From assembly GCA_001023535.1 (NCBI GenBank), contig CP011020.1:770596-834595 (forward strand): a DNA stretch of 64,000 nucleotides. The letters are read 5' to 3'. The stretch is from Pseudomonas chlororaphis. GTDB taxonomy: Bacteria; Pseudomonadota; Gammaproteobacteria; Pseudomonadales; Pseudomonadaceae. The notes under the pieces are model-generated. The model was not told where the DNA came from and made no database searches. It worked only from the letters and a program-made list of their open reading frames with translations. Positions 27,334 through 36,685 of the stretch are shown here, one piece after another. How positions within the stretch are numbered: position 1 is the stretch's first letter; each line of letters opens with the position of its first letter. A program made the position numbers and the translations under genes.

Positions 27334-27467
27334 TGTGGCGAGGGGATTTATCCCCGTTGGGCTGCGTGAAGCAGCCCTAAGGCGGATCCCGGTGGGTTTC
27401 AGGCAAAACGCGTTGGACGCATCTGGGGCTGCTGCGCAGCCCAGCGGGGATAAATCCCCTCGCCACA
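27334..27467. repeat. Long nested inverted repeat, family B
   Basis: Nearly the same element as at 9852-9981: outer arms TGTGGCGAGGGGATTTATCC and complement, with inner GGGCTGCTGCGCAGCCC. It sits between bioA and rsmE. Confidence 0.8.
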
Positions 27468-27491
27468 CAGAGTTTCACCATAGCCCAGCGT

Positions 27492-28898
27492 TTAGCCCGG
27501 ATCCCGGAAGCCCGGATGAAAATCCTTCGGCACCGCCACGCTGACCGTGTCTCGGGTGGCAATGTCGATGCCTTCGCTGGCCACTTCGGCCAGGAAGTCG
27601 ATCTGCTCCGGGGCGATGACGTACGGCGGCAGGAAATACACCACGCTCCCCAGCGGACGCAACAACGCCCCGCGCTCCAGGGCATGCTGGAACACCTTCA
27701 GGCCACGCCGTTCCTGCCAGGGGTAGGCGGTCTTGCTCGCCTTGTCCTTGACCATCTCGATGGCCAGCACCATGCCGGTCTGGCGCACTTCGGCGACATT
27801 CGGATGATCGACCAGGTGCGCGGTGGCGCTGGCCATGCGCTGGGCCAGGGCCCGGTTGTTGTCGATGACCTGGTCTTGCTCGAAGATATCCAGCGTCGCC
27901 AGGGCCGCCGCGCAGGCCAGTGGATTACCCGTGTAGCTGTGGGAATGCAGGAAGGCCCGCAGGGTCGGGTAGTCGTCGTAGAAGGCGCTGTAGACCTCGT
28001 CGGTGGTCAGGCAGGCCGCCAGCGGCAGGTAGCCACCGGTCAGGGCCTTGGACAGGCACAGGAAGTCCGGCGTGATGCCGGCCTGCTCACAGGCGAACAT
28101 CGTGCCGGTGCGCCCGAAGCCGACGGCGATTTCGTCGTGGATCAGGTGCACGCCGTAGCGATCGCAGGCTTCGCGCAGCAGTTTCAGGTACACCGGGTGA
28201 TACATGCGCATGCCGCCGGCGCCCTGGATCAGCGGCTCGACGATCACCGCCGCGACCGTATCGTGATGTTCGGCGAGGGTCTGCTCCATGGCGGCGAACA
28301 TCGTGCGCGAATGCGCTTCCCAGCTCACCCCCTCGGGCCGGTGGTAGCAATCGGGGCTCGGCACCTTGAGGGTGTCGAGCAGCAGCGCCTTGTAGGTTTC
28401 GGTGAACAGCGGCACGTCGCCCACCGACATCGCCGCGATGGTTTCGCCGTGATAGCTGTTGCTCAGGGTGACGAAGCGCTTTTTGTCCGACCGGCCGCGG
28501 TTGACCCAGTAATGGAAGCTCATCTTCATCGCCACTTCGATGCAGGACGAGCCGTTATCGGCGTAGAAGCACCGCGTCAGGCCTTCAGGCGTGAGCTTGA
28601 CCAGGCGCTCGGACAGTTCGATCACCGGCTGATGGCTGAAACCGGCGAGGATCACGTGCTCCAGTTGATCGACCTGATCCTTGATCCGCTGGTTGATGCG
28701 CGGGTTGGCGTGGCCGAACACGTTGACCCACCAGGAGCTGACGGCATCGAGGTAGCGCTTGCCCTCGAAGTCTTCCAGCCACACGCCTTCACCGCGCTTG
28801 ATCGGGATCAGCGGCAGCTGTTCGTGGTCTTTCATCTGGGTGCAGGGATGCCACAGCACGGCGAGGTCGCGTTGCATCCACTGGTCATTCAGGCCCAT
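27492..28898 (-). CDS. bioA: Adenosylmethionine-8-amino-7-oxononanoate aminotransferase
   Basis: 468 residues, PLP-dependent class III aminotransferase; converts KAPA to DAPA in biotin synthesis using SAM as amino donor. Diagnostic blocks: LWHPCTQM (about 15-22), SWWVNVFGHANPRIN, and the PLP lysine in LCLSKALTGGYLPLAA (about residue 285). GAGGAG precedes the ATG. Other bio genes are not in the window, which is the usual split arrangement in Pseudomonas. Confidence 0.96.
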   Translation of the reverse strand: MGLNDQWMQRDLAVLWHPCTQMKDHEQLPLIPIKRGEGVWLEDFEGKRYLDAVSSWWVNVFGHANPRINQRIKDQVDQLEHVILAGFSHQPVIELSERLVKLTPEGLTRCFYADNGSSCIEVAMKMSFHYWVNRGRSDKKRFVTLSNSYHGETIAAMSVGDVPLFTETYKALLLDTLKVPSPDCYHRPEGVSWEAHSRTMFAAMEQTLAEHHDTVAAVIVEPLIQGAGGMRMYHPVYLKLLREACDRYGVHLIHDEIAVGFGRTGTMFACEQAGITPDFLCLSKALTGGYLPLAACLTTDEVYSAFYDDYPTLRAFLHSHSYTGNPLACAAALATLDIFEQDQVIDNNRALAQRMASATAHLVDHPNVAEVRQTGMVLAIEMVKDKASKTAYPWQERRGLKVFQHALERGALLRPLGSVVYFLPPYVIAPEQIDFLAEVASEGIDIATRDTVSVAVPKDFHPGFRDPG

Positions 28899-29066
28899 TT
28901 ACAGTCTCCTCGGTGCGGCTCGCGGCGGGCGCGGGCAAAACAATCGCGCAAGCCTATGCAATGGTGGCCGCGCGGACAACCCATTGTGTCATTCCCGCTA
29001 CTTTGGCCGAGGCGATAGACGTCGCTGGCGGCGTTTTGATGGCTGACGTATTCTTCGCCGTTCCCT

Positions 29067-29104
29067 GAGCCGACTGGCTCGCAAGACCGAGAGCCGTCTG
29101 GCTC
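29067..29104 (+). promoter_or_regulatory. Two tandem small hairpins upstream of the amine oxidase gene
   Basis: GAGCC-GACT-GGCTC (29067-29080) is repeated 24 bp later as GAGCC-GTCT-GGCTC (29091-29104), 42 bp before the ATG at 29147. Arms are conserved while loops differ. Function unknown; nothing else was recognised in 28899-29146. Confidence 0.4.
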
Positions 29105-29146
29105 GAACAACTGAAATTTCCTACGTTTTAATCCGGAGTTCGCTGA

Positions 29147-30901
29147 ATGTCTGCTGGTTGGCTGCGCGCCTGTGCGCTGGTGATGATAGGGCTGTTCAGC
29201 GTTTCGGCGCTGGCCAAGGACAAACAACCGACGGCCATCGTCGTCGGTGGCGGCCTGGCGGGGCTGACGGCGGCCTATGAGCTGCAGAACAAGGGTTGGG
29301 CCGTGACGCTGCTGGAGGCCAAGCAGGACCTGGGCGGCCGTTCGGGCATGGCCACCAGTGAATGGATCGGCAATGACAAGACCCAGCCGGTACTGAACAA
29401 ATACGTCTCGACCTTCAAGCTGAGCACCACGCCGGCCCCGGAGTTCGTGCGCACCCCTAGCTACCTGATCGACGGCACCTACTTCACGGCCGCGGACCTG
29501 GCGACCAAGCAGCCGGCCACCGCCGAAGCCCTGAAGCGCTACGAAACCACCCTGGACGACCTGGCGCGCTCCATCGAGGACCCGCAGAACCCGGCCGCCA
29601 CCAACACGTTGCACGCCCTGGACCAGATCACCGTGTCCAACTGGCTCGACCGCCTGCAACTGCCCGCCACCGCGCGGCAACTGGTGAACCAGGAAATCCG
29701 TACCCGTTATGACGAACCTTCGCGCCTGTCGCTGCTGTATTTCGCACAGCAGAACCGCGTTTACCGGGGTGTGTCCGACCGCGACCTGCGGGCTTCGCGC
29801 CTGCTCGGTGGCAGCCCGGTCCTGGCCCAGGCGTTCGTCAAGCAACTGAAGACCATCAAGACCAACTCGCCGGTATCGGCGATTTCCCAGGACAAGGACG
29901 GCGTGACCGTCAAGGTCGGCGCCGTCGGCTACCAGGCCGACTACGTGGTGTTGGCCGTACCGCTGCGGGCGCTGAACAAGATCCAGCTGACCCCGGCCCT
30001 CGACGCCCAGCACCAGGGCGCGATCAAAGGCACCAACTATGGTTGGCGCGACCAGATCATGCTCAAGTTCAAGACCCCGGTATGGGACAGCAAGGCGCGC
30101 ATGTCCGGCGAGATCTACAGCAACACCGGCCTGGGCATGATGTGGATCGAGCCGGCCTTGAAGGGCGGCGCCAACGTGGTCATCAACCTGTCTGGCGACA
30201 ACGCCCGGGTGATGCAGGCCTTCGGCGACAAGCAGATGGTCGACCAGGTGCTCATTCGCCTGCACGCGTTCTACCCACAGGCCCGTGGCGCGTTCACCGG
30301 CTATGAAATCCGCCGCTACAGCACCGACCCGTCCATGGGCGGCGCCTACCTGGCCTTTGGCCCGGGCCAGATCAGCAAGTACTGGCGTCTGTGGGAAAAA
30401 CCGTTGCAACGCGTAGCCTTTGCCGGCGAGCACACCGACACCTTGTACCCAGGCACCCTCGAAGGTGCGCTGCGCAGCGGTCAACGGGCGGCCAGCCAGG
30501 TGGAAGACCTGGCCGCGGGCAAGTCGTTCGAGCCGGCCAAGGTAGCTCCGGTCGCGGCCGCAGCCGCGGGCGCCGTGGCGGCGAAGAAGGGCAACTTCTT
30601 CACCAACCTGTTCGGTGGTTCGGACGACGAGAAGAAGCCAGAGCCGGTCAAGGCACCGGAACCGGTAGCGCCACCCGCCCCGGCGCCTGCTCCCGCACCG
30701 GCCCCGGCTCCGGTGGAAGCGCCGAAACCTGCGGTCCCGGCCAAGGTTGAACCGGCGAAGAAGGCCGCCGCCAAGCCGGCTGCCAAGAAGCCTGCGGCGA
30801 AAACGCCGGCGAAAAAAGCGCCGGAGAAGAAATCCGCACCGGCAAAAAAACCGGCGGCCAAGCCGGCCACGGCCACACCGGCTGAGACCAAGGCTCAGTA
30901 A
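29147..30901 (+). CDS. Exported FAD-dependent amine oxidase with lysine/alanine-rich tail
   Basis: 584 residues. A signal peptide (LRACALVMIGLFSVSALAK) leads to the dinucleotide motif IVVGGGLAGLTAAYELQNKG (about residues 28-47) and LGGRSG. The FAD C-terminal motif is FAGEHTDTLYPGTLEGAL (about 425-442). From about residue 460 the catalytic fold ends and a low-complexity tail begins: alanine/proline runs (PAPAPAPAP), then KKAAAKPAAKKPAAK-type repeats like histone H1 or AlgP. The substrate is unknown. The position downstream of divergent bioA matches PA0421. A strong terminator follows. Confidence 0.85.
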   Translation: MSAGWLRACALVMIGLFSVSALAKDKQPTAIVVGGGLAGLTAAYELQNKGWAVTLLEAKQDLGGRSGMATSEWIGNDKTQPVLNKYVSTFKLSTTPAPEFVRTPSYLIDGTYFTAADLATKQPATAEALKRYETTLDDLARSIEDPQNPAATNTLHALDQITVSNWLDRLQLPATARQLVNQEIRTRYDEPSRLSLLYFAQQNRVYRGVSDRDLRASRLLGGSPVLAQAFVKQLKTIKTNSPVSAISQDKDGVTVKVGAVGYQADYVVLAVPLRALNKIQLTPALDAQHQGAIKGTNYGWRDQIMLKFKTPVWDSKARMSGEIYSNTGLGMMWIEPALKGGANVVINLSGDNARVMQAFGDKQMVDQVLIRLHAFYPQARGAFTGYEIRRYSTDPSMGGAYLAFGPGQISKYWRLWEKPLQRVAFAGEHTDTLYPGTLEGALRSGQRAASQVEDLAAGKSFEPAKVAPVAAAAAGAVAAKKGNFFTNLFGGSDDEKKPEPVKAPEPVAPPAPAPAPAPAPAPVEAPKPAVPAKVEPAKKAAAKPAAKKPAAKTPAKKAPEKKSAPAKKPAAKPATATPAETKAQ

Positions 30902-30923
30902 CGACTCGGGGTGAACCAAAAAA

Positions 30924-30950
30924 GCGCGGCGTATCAGCCGCGCTTTTTTT
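30924..30950 (+). terminator. Rho-independent terminator after the amine oxidase gene
   Basis: GCGCGGC-GTATCA-GCCGCGC followed by seven T residues, 23 bp after the stop codon. Confidence 0.9.
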
Positions 30951-31116
30951 GCCTGGGGATTACCCAATACCACACAGCGTATTAGCTTTAATCTTTTCTT
31001 AACCCGCTCCACCCACACTGATGATCGTATTTCTCGATATTTCAAAGCGAAATTTTCCGCTTTAAATCGATAGATAACTCGCTAGTCTTGGTCGCAGTTT
31101 TTACAGGATATGAGCA

Positions 31117-31668
31117 ATGCAGCTACGCAACTCTTCTTCTCGCTATGGCTGGGTCAGTATCGTTTTGCACTGGGGCGTTGCGCTGGTGGTGTACGGTTTG
31201 TTCGCGCTTGGCTTGTGGATGGTCGGCCTGGATTACTACAGCACCTGGCGCAAAGACGCGCCGGACCTGCACAAGAGCATTGGCCTGGTGCTGCTGGCGG
31301 TGATGCTGCTGCGGGTGCTCTGGCGTTTTGTCAGCCCGCCGCCACCGACCTTGCCCAGCTATGGTCGCCTGACCCGCGTCGGCGCCAAGCTCGGCCACAG
31401 TGCCCTGTATCTCGGGTTGTTCGCCGTGATGATTGCCGGTTACCTGATTTCCACCGCAGACGGTGTCGGGATCCCGGTGTTTGGCCTGTTCGAAGTACCC
31501 GCGTTGGTGTCTGGACTGCCTGACCAGGCAGACGTCGCCGGCCTGATTCACCTGTACCTGGCATGGGCGCTGGTCATTTTCTCCGGCCTCCATGCGTTGG
31601 CAGCATTGAAACACCACTTTATCGACCGTGACGCGACCCTCAAGCGCATGCTGGGGCGCCAAGCCTGA
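31117..31668 (+). CDS. Cytochrome b561
   Basis: 183 residues, four membrane helices. Haem-ligand histidines are in [17 protein letters not shown] (helix 1), [13 protein letters not shown] (helix 2), and [27 protein letters not shown] (last helices). A diheme inner-membrane electron carrier, probably superoxide or quinone linked as proposed for E. coli CybB. AGGA precedes the ATG. Followed after 32 bp by a YceI gene, a conserved pairing. Confidence 0.93.
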   Translation: MQLRNSSSRYGWVSIVLHWGVALVVYGLFALGLWMVGLDYYSTWRKDAPDLHKSIGLVLLAVMLLRVLWRFVSPPPPTLPSYGRLTRVGAKLGHSALYLGLFAVMIAGYLISTADGVGIPVFGLFEVPALVSGLPDQADVAGLIHLYLAWALVIFSGLHALAALKHHFIDRDATLKRMLGRQA

Positions 31669-31700
31669 TGTTCAACCTCGACTCCAAAGGAATAGAAAGC

Positions 31701-32294
31701 ATGTTGAAAAAGACGCTCGCCGCCCTGGCAATCGGTTCCACCCTGCTGGCCGGCCAGGCCATGGCTGCCGACTACGTAGTCGACAAGGAAGGTCAGCACG
31801 CCTTCGTCGACTTCAAGATCAGCCACCTGGGCTACAGCTACATCACCGGTACCTTCAAGGACATCGACGGCAAGTTCAACTTCGACGCCGCCAAGCCTGA
31901 AGACAGCAAGATCGAGTTCAACGTCCGCACCGCCAGCGTGTTCACCAACCACGCCGAGCGCGACAAGCACATCGCCAGTGCCGACTTCCTGAACGCGGGC
32001 AAATTCGCCGACGCCAAGTTCGTCTCCACCAGCGTCAAGTCCACCGGCAAGAACGCTGATGGCAAGGAAACGGCCGACGTCACCGGCGACCTGACCCTGC
32101 TGGGCGTGACCAAGCCAGTCGTGGTCAAGGCCACTTTCCTGGGTGAAGGCAAGGACCCATGGGGCGGCTACCGTGCCGGCTTCGAAGGCACCACCAGCAT
32201 CAAGCGCTCGGACTTCGGCAAACAGAAAGACCTGGGCCCATCGTCCGATGTGGTCGAGCTGTACGTTTCGTTTGAAGGTGTCAAAGCGAAGTAA
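31701..32294 (+). CDS. Periplasmic YceI family protein
   Basis: 197 residues with a clear signal peptide ([21 protein letters not shown] ending AMAA). The mature YceI beta-barrel starts [20 protein letters not shown] and typically binds a polyprenoid lipid such as ubiquinone-8. Pairs with the upstream cytochrome b561, suggesting a redox-lipid role. The syntenic P. aeruginosa gene PA0423 (pasP) is described as a secreted protease; that activity is not evident from sequence. ATG 31701 is chosen so that the signal peptide begins the protein. Confidence 0.92.
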   Translation: MLKKTLAALAIGSTLLAGQAMAADYVVDKEGQHAFVDFKISHLGYSYITGTFKDIDGKFNFDAAKPEDSKIEFNVRTASVFTNHAERDKHIASADFLNAGKFADAKFVSTSVKSTGKNADGKETADVTGDLTLLGVTKPVVVKATFLGEGKDPWGGYRAGFEGTTSIKRSDFGKQKDLGPSSDVVELYVSFEGVKAK

Positions 32295-32314
32295 TCTTCG
32301 CGCCTGACAAGAAA

Positions 32315-32348
32315 ACGCCCCCGGCCTTGCGGTCGGGGGCGTTTTTTT
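32315..32348 (+). terminator. Rho-independent terminator after yceI
   Basis: ACGCCCCCG and CGGGGGCGT arms around a 10-nt loop, followed by a run of T. Confidence 0.9.
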
Positions 32349-32386
32349 ATGGCCGTATGAATATGCTGCAAACGACCCCTGACCTC

Positions 32387-32490
32387 TGTGGGAGCGGGCT
32401 TGCTCGCGAAAGCGGTGGGCCAGTAGACACAGATGTTGAATGACAGTGCGCATTCGTCGGATCGCCGCCCGGAGCAAACCCGCTCCCACA
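32387..32490. repeat. REP pair, family A
   Basis: TGTGGGAGCGGGCTTGCTCG and a degenerate inverse copy (GGAGCAAACCCGCTCCCACA) between yceI and rhlE2. Confidence 0.75.
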
Positions 32491-32531
32491 TTAGGATGTG
32501 CCCCACAGGAATGTGTGTGAGGCTTCAACAA

Positions 32532-32566
32532 AAATGCCCCTTGATCGTGAGACCAAGGGGCATTTT
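32532..32566 (-). terminator. Terminator after rhlE2
   Basis: AAATGCCCCTTG and its complement around a 10-nt loop, with T residues on the minus-strand side, 18 bp beyond the rhlE2 stop. It is symmetrical enough to work on both strands. Confidence 0.8.
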
Positions 32567-32583
32567 CTACGGCACGGAAAAAC

Positions 32584-34425
32584 TCAGCGATTGCGGGTCA
32601 GCAAGGCCGGTTTCTCGCCTCGTGGACGGCTCGGCAGTTGATCCAGCTGCTCAGGCGTCGGGAAACGATCGATCTTCGACTCCTTGTGCATGATCTTCGG
32701 CTGGTTGCCACGTGGGTTCTGTACGGCCGGTTCCTGGCGAGACTGGTCGTCACGGGCCGGGCGGCGAGGGCGGGAGTCTTCGCGGCGTGCCTGGCCGTCA
32801 CGGGGCGCACCGTTGCGTGGGCCGTTGCGCTTGGCTGGCGGGGTGCCGGTGGACGAGCCATTGCTGTTGCGCGGACCGTTCTGGCGACCCTGCGACTGGC
32901 CGCTGCGTGCTGCGCCTTGTGCCGGAGCACCCGGGCGACGGCCGCGGCCTTGGGCGGGCTTTTGCTGCGGTACGTAGTCGACGCGGTTACCGAAGTTGTC
33001 GATATCGTCGTCCAGGAACTCGTCCGGGGCGCGATCGGCTGCGGCGCGTGGGGCCGGACGCTGCTGCTCGCGGGCTGGGCTGCCTTCACGGGGCTTCTGC
33101 TCACGGGCCGGGCGTTCGCCACGGCCGTTGCTGGCGGATTTTTCCTTGCCCTTGTCCTTGCCTTTGTCCTTGCGACCGCCACCGCCATTCGGACCGTCGC
33201 CCCGTGGGCCACGGGCATTGCGCGGGTTGCGCACGTCCGGACGTTCACGCACTTCAGGCTTCTCGGCCTCGATGGTGCTGGCGTCGAAACCCATCAGGTC
33301 GCCGTCGGCGATTTTCTGCTTGGTCATGCGCTCGATGCTTTTGAGCAGCTTTTCTTCGTCCGGCGCAACCAGGGAGATCGCCTCGCCCGAACGACCGGCC
33401 CGGCCGGTACGGCCGATACGGTGCACGTAGTCTTCATCGACGTTCGGCAGTTCGAAGTTGACCACGTGGGGCAACTGGTCGATGTCCAGGCCGCGGGCGG
33501 CGATGTCGGTGGCGACCAGGATGCGCACTTCACCGGCCTTGAAGTCGGCCAGGGCCTTGGTGCGGGCGTTCTGGCTCTTGTTGCCATGGATCGCCACGGC
33601 CGGCAGGCCATGCTTGTCCAGGTATTCGGCCAGGCGGTTGGCGCCGTGCTTGGTGCGCGTGAACACCAGGACCTGTTCCCAGGCGCCGGCGGTGATCAGG
33701 TGCGCCAGCAGGGCGCGCTTGTGGCTGGCTGCCAGGCGGAACACTCGCTGCTCGATGCGCTCGACCGTGGTGTTGGGCGGCGTGACTTCGATGCGTTCCG
33801 GGTTGTGCAGCAGCTTGCCGGCCAGGTCGGTGATGTCCTTGGAGAACGTCGCCGAAAACAGCAGGTTCTGGCGCTTGGCGGGCAGGCGGGCGAGGACCTT
33901 CTTTACGTCATGGACGAAGCCCATGTCGAGCATCCGGTCGGCTTCGTCCAGCACGAGGATTTCCACGTGGGACAAATCGACGCTGCCTTGGCCGGCGAGG
34001 TCCAGCAGGCGGCCGGGGCAGGCCACCAGCACGTCGACACCGCGAGACATGGCCTGGACCTGCGGGTTCATGCCCACGCCGCCGAAGATGCAGGCGCTGA
34101 CGAACTTCAGGTCACGGGCATAGATCTTGAAGCTCTCGTGGACCTGGGCCGCCAGTTCGCGGGTCGGGGTCAGGACCAGTACGCGCGGTTGGCGCGGGCC
34201 ATGACGCTGGGATTTGTCTGGGTGACCGTTGGGAAACAACCGCTCCAGGATCGGGAGGGCGAAACCGCCGGTTTTACCAGTGCCTGTCTGCGCCGCGACC
34301 ATCAGGTCGCGACCTTGCAACACGGCGGGAATGGCCCGCTGTTGCACCGGGGTAGGCTCGGTGTAGCCGGCGGCTTCGATGGCGCCGACTAAAGCCTCGG
34401 AGAGACCGAGGGAAGCAAAGGACAT
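32584..34425 (-). CDS. rhlE2: DEAD-box RNA helicase RhlE2
   Basis: 613 residues. The helicase core (1-about 375) contains [21 protein letters not shown] in [17 protein letters not shown] in LLFSATF, and [12 protein letters not shown] long, disordered C-terminal extension rich in Arg, Gly, Lys and Pro follows (about 390-613), ending [11 protein letters not shown]. Gene position matches PA0428, whose extended tail is reported to mediate RNA and RNase E contacts in P. aeruginosa. ATG 34425 ([13 protein letters not shown]) is the family start; a longer frame to 34458 is not supported. No gene is seen in 34426-34675. Confidence 0.92.
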   Translation of the reverse strand: MSFASLGLSEALVGAIEAAGYTEPTPVQQRAIPAVLQGRDLMVAAQTGTGKTGGFALPILERLFPNGHPDKSQRHGPRQPRVLVLTPTRELAAQVHESFKIYARDLKFVSACIFGGVGMNPQVQAMSRGVDVLVACPGRLLDLAGQGSVDLSHVEILVLDEADRMLDMGFVHDVKKVLARLPAKRQNLLFSATFSKDITDLAGKLLHNPERIEVTPPNTTVERIEQRVFRLAASHKRALLAHLITAGAWEQVLVFTRTKHGANRLAEYLDKHGLPAVAIHGNKSQNARTKALADFKAGEVRILVATDIAARGLDIDQLPHVVNFELPNVDEDYVHRIGRTGRAGRSGEAISLVAPDEEKLLKSIERMTKQKIADGDLMGFDASTIEAEKPEVRERPDVRNPRNARGPRGDGPNGGGGRKDKGKDKGKEKSASNGRGERPAREQKPREGSPAREQQRPAPRAAADRAPDEFLDDDIDNFGNRVDYVPQQKPAQGRGRRPGAPAQGAARSGQSQGRQNGPRNSNGSSTGTPPAKRNGPRNGAPRDGQARREDSRPRRPARDDQSRQEPAVQNPRGNQPKIMHKESKIDRFPTPEQLDQLPSRPRGEKPALLTRNR

Positions 34426-34675
34426 GAGTAATCCTGTTTTAGTGAGGGCCTGGCCCAATGGGATAGTCTTGCCTGGCGCGAATGACGGTCAATAAATGTC
34501 ATCCCGTCCGGTCCTGCCGGGTCTTAAAGGTGGGTCCGGATACGGCTCGCGCGGGGCTGAAAGCTGCGCTGTAGCGGTGTCGGGAGACCTTTTGCAAGAC
34601 CGGGCGTCCGGGCGTGAGCCTGGCGGGAAGGCCGGAGTATAACAGAGCAAACGCCGTGCGCTGCTTTCCTGCTGC

Positions 34676-35464
34676 TCAACGGTGTATTTCGGCGTTGGCC
34701 GCAGCCGACGGCATGACCTGGGCCATCGGGCCTGCGCCGTACCGGGCGCTCAGTTCGGCATAGGCCGGTTCGCGCTTGAAACGCTTGAGTTCGGCGCCGA
34801 AACGTTGCACCAGCAGGTCCATGCCGGCGTTGCGTCGCACCGCCAGGTATTGGCTCTGACGACTGACGACCGTCGGGTTCTCGGTGATCTGGTCGCCGAG
34901 CTGCATCTGCTCGAGCACATGGCGGCCGACCCGGCGATCGGTGATGAGCAGGTCGATCCGGCCCAGTTGCAACTTGCCGAAGTTGGCTTCGTGGGTGGGT
35001 GCGGTTTCGCGCTTGAACAGGTTCGATTCGCTGAAGGCCTGGCTGTAGAGATAGCCGGGTGACGTGCCGACGGTCAGGCCCTTGAGGTCGTCGAGTGTAC
35101 GAAAGGGATGGGGGCGGGCATTGGCGTAGAACATCACGAACTCCACGTCCGACAGCGGCTCGCTGGGGTACAGCAGCGTGGCATCGCGCTCGTCGCTGTG
35201 GAAAATGTCCAGCGCGCCATCCGCCAAGCCTTCCTCCAGCATCGCCAGGCAACGCTTCCAGGGCAGGAACTGCCATTCCACGTCGATCCCCAGGCGCTTG
35301 AACACAATGGCCGTGGTTTCGTAGTCCAGGCCCAGGCGCTTGCCGTTTTCTTCGTACACGTACGGCGCCCAGGGCTCAGTGACAATGCGCAACTTCTCTG
35401 CCCGAGCGGCAATGCTCAGGCACATGAGAATTAAGGCTGTCAGTAGCTGGGCAATGACGGGCAT
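34676..35464 (-). CDS. Periplasmic amino-acid-type solute-binding protein
   Basis: 262 residues. A signal peptide (LLTALILMCLSIAARA) precedes a bacterial family 3 solute-binding fold: LRIVTEPWAPYVYEENGKRL at the start of the mature part, and LGRIDLLITDRRVG near residue 170. No permease or ATPase gene is adjacent, so it may be a stand-alone binding protein or act with a distant transporter. Sole gene on its transcript, 55 bp from the next gene start-to-stop. Confidence 0.85.
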   Translation of the reverse strand: MPVIAQLLTALILMCLSIAARAEKLRIVTEPWAPYVYEENGKRLGLDYETTAIVFKRLGIDVEWQFLPWKRCLAMLEEGLADGALDIFHSDERDATLLYPSEPLSDVEFVMFYANARPHPFRTLDDLKGLTVGTSPGYLYSQAFSESNLFKRETAPTHEANFGKLQLGRIDLLITDRRVGRHVLEQMQLGDQITENPTVVSRQSQYLAVRRNAGMDLLVQRFGAELKRFKREPAYAELSARYGAGPMAQVMPSAAANAEIHR

Positions 35465-35519
35465 GCCCTGAGGTTACGACGAGAGCTCATCAAATAGCTA
35501 GAGTGCTCTGGCCTGGGCC

Positions 35520-36602
35520 TCAGTCGCCTTTTGTCTGCATCAGGTGCGCATAGATGACTTCGCGGCGCTCGCCCAGCACCAGGCGAATCAGCGGATGATT
35601 GAGCCAGCGCTTGAGTTCGTGGTCTTCCAGTGGTTTTTTAAGGCGATCTTCGACGTTTTCCAGGGCTTTTTCCCACCAGACCGGGGCGCAAGCCTGATCG
35701 AACTGGTTGGTATGGCGGTAGCAGCCGTAGAGGATCTCGCGCATGAATTGCCGTTTATGGGCGGGCAGCGCCAGGGTGACGAACTTGTAGGCCAGGCGTT
35801 GGAACGCCGGAGGGCGGGGCAGGACGGTGGTGACCTGCGCCGTTTCGTCCAGCGCCTGCTGGCAGGTGGGCGCGGCATGGTGCTTGTCGAGCCAGGCCTT
35901 GGTCTTGGCGCGGAACAGCTGCTTGCGGCTCCAATAGTGATGGATCAGGTCCGGGCATTCGCGCAGTTGCACCGAGCGGTAGGCCGCCACCGCCAGGCAG
36001 AACTCTTCCAGGGTGTAGGCCCCTTGTGCCAGGGGAAAGAGCTCATCCATCAGTGCAATCGAGCGGTCCAGCACCGACGCTTCCGTGTGGTAGAGGCCGA
36101 TGACCCCCGAATTCAACTGGGGCATGCTGTCGTCCGCCAGCCGGCGCTCACGCAGGATGTCCGCCAGCGTCACGTACAGCAACGAATCCTTGTTGGCGCC
36201 ATAACTCAGGTTGACGGCATTGCACAGCAAGGTGCCGGGTTGGATACGGCGGAACAATTCGAGCGGTGAGCAATGGAAGAAGGTGTCGGTGTCGATCAAC
36301 AGGGCCAGTTCGGCTTCTTCAAGCACCTTTTGCATCACCACATGCTTGGCGCGGAAATGATAGCCGTGGGGCTCGATCCAGGCCTTGCGGGTCTCGTCGT
36401 CCAGCAGGCGCAAGCGCACCGGCAGGCCTTCGTACGGTGCCGGATCGTCGGTGAATACCTGGATATCCAAGGCTTCGCCGGGGGTTTTGCGCAGGCCCGC
36501 CAACGCGCTGGCGATGCTGAACAAGGCTTCCTGGTGATAGGTCTTGGCCCCATAGACCAGGTAGATCAGTTGTGGGGTCTTTAACCTTTGACCGTTGAGC
36601 AT
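35520..36602 (-). CDS. Glycosyltransferase-like protein with DxD motif
   Basis: 360 residues, no signal peptide or membrane helix. The N-terminal part looks like a GT-A fold: strands in LIYLVYGAKTYHQEALFSIA, IQVFTDDPAPYEG, and a metal-binding DxD in ALLIDTDTFFHCSPLELF (D104 and D106), then LNSGVIGLYHTE. The C-terminal half is helical and basic. Acceptor and sugar are unknown, and no cell-surface cluster is adjacent. Downstream of metF on the same strand but separated by a terminator. Confidence 0.7.
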   Translation of the reverse strand: MLNGQRLKTPQLIYLVYGAKTYHQEALFSIASALAGLRKTPGEALDIQVFTDDPAPYEGLPVRLRLLDDETRKAWIEPHGYHFRAKHVVMQKVLEEAELALLIDTDTFFHCSPLELFRRIQPGTLLCNAVNLSYGANKDSLLYVTLADILRERRLADDSMPQLNSGVIGLYHTEASVLDRSIALMDELFPLAQGAYTLEEFCLAVAAYRSVQLRECPDLIHHYWSRKQLFRAKTKAWLDKHHAAPTCQQALDETAQVTTVLPRPPAFQRLAYKFVTLALPAHKRQFMREILYGCYRHTNQFDQACAPVWWEKALENVEDRLKKPLEDHELKRWLNHPLIRLVLGERREVIYAHLMQTKGD

Positions 36603-36631
36603 CTACTGCAATCCTTCAGGTGTCTTGGGTG

Positions 36632-36667
36632 AAAAAAAAGCCTTGGAGGGTGCCAAGGCCTTTTTCA
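36632..36667 (-). terminator. Rho-independent terminator after metF
   Basis: GCCTTGG / CCAAGGC arms with a 6-nt loop; on the minus strand the hairpin is followed by eight T residues. Lies 19 bp after the metF stop. Confidence 0.9.
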
Positions 36668-36685
36668 TACCGGCACGTTAAGCCA

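Noticed and set aside
34524..34675. Possible small gene between rhlE2 and the solute-binding protein
   Set aside because: Open frames here extend from neighbouring genes in the wrong frame and have no start signal.
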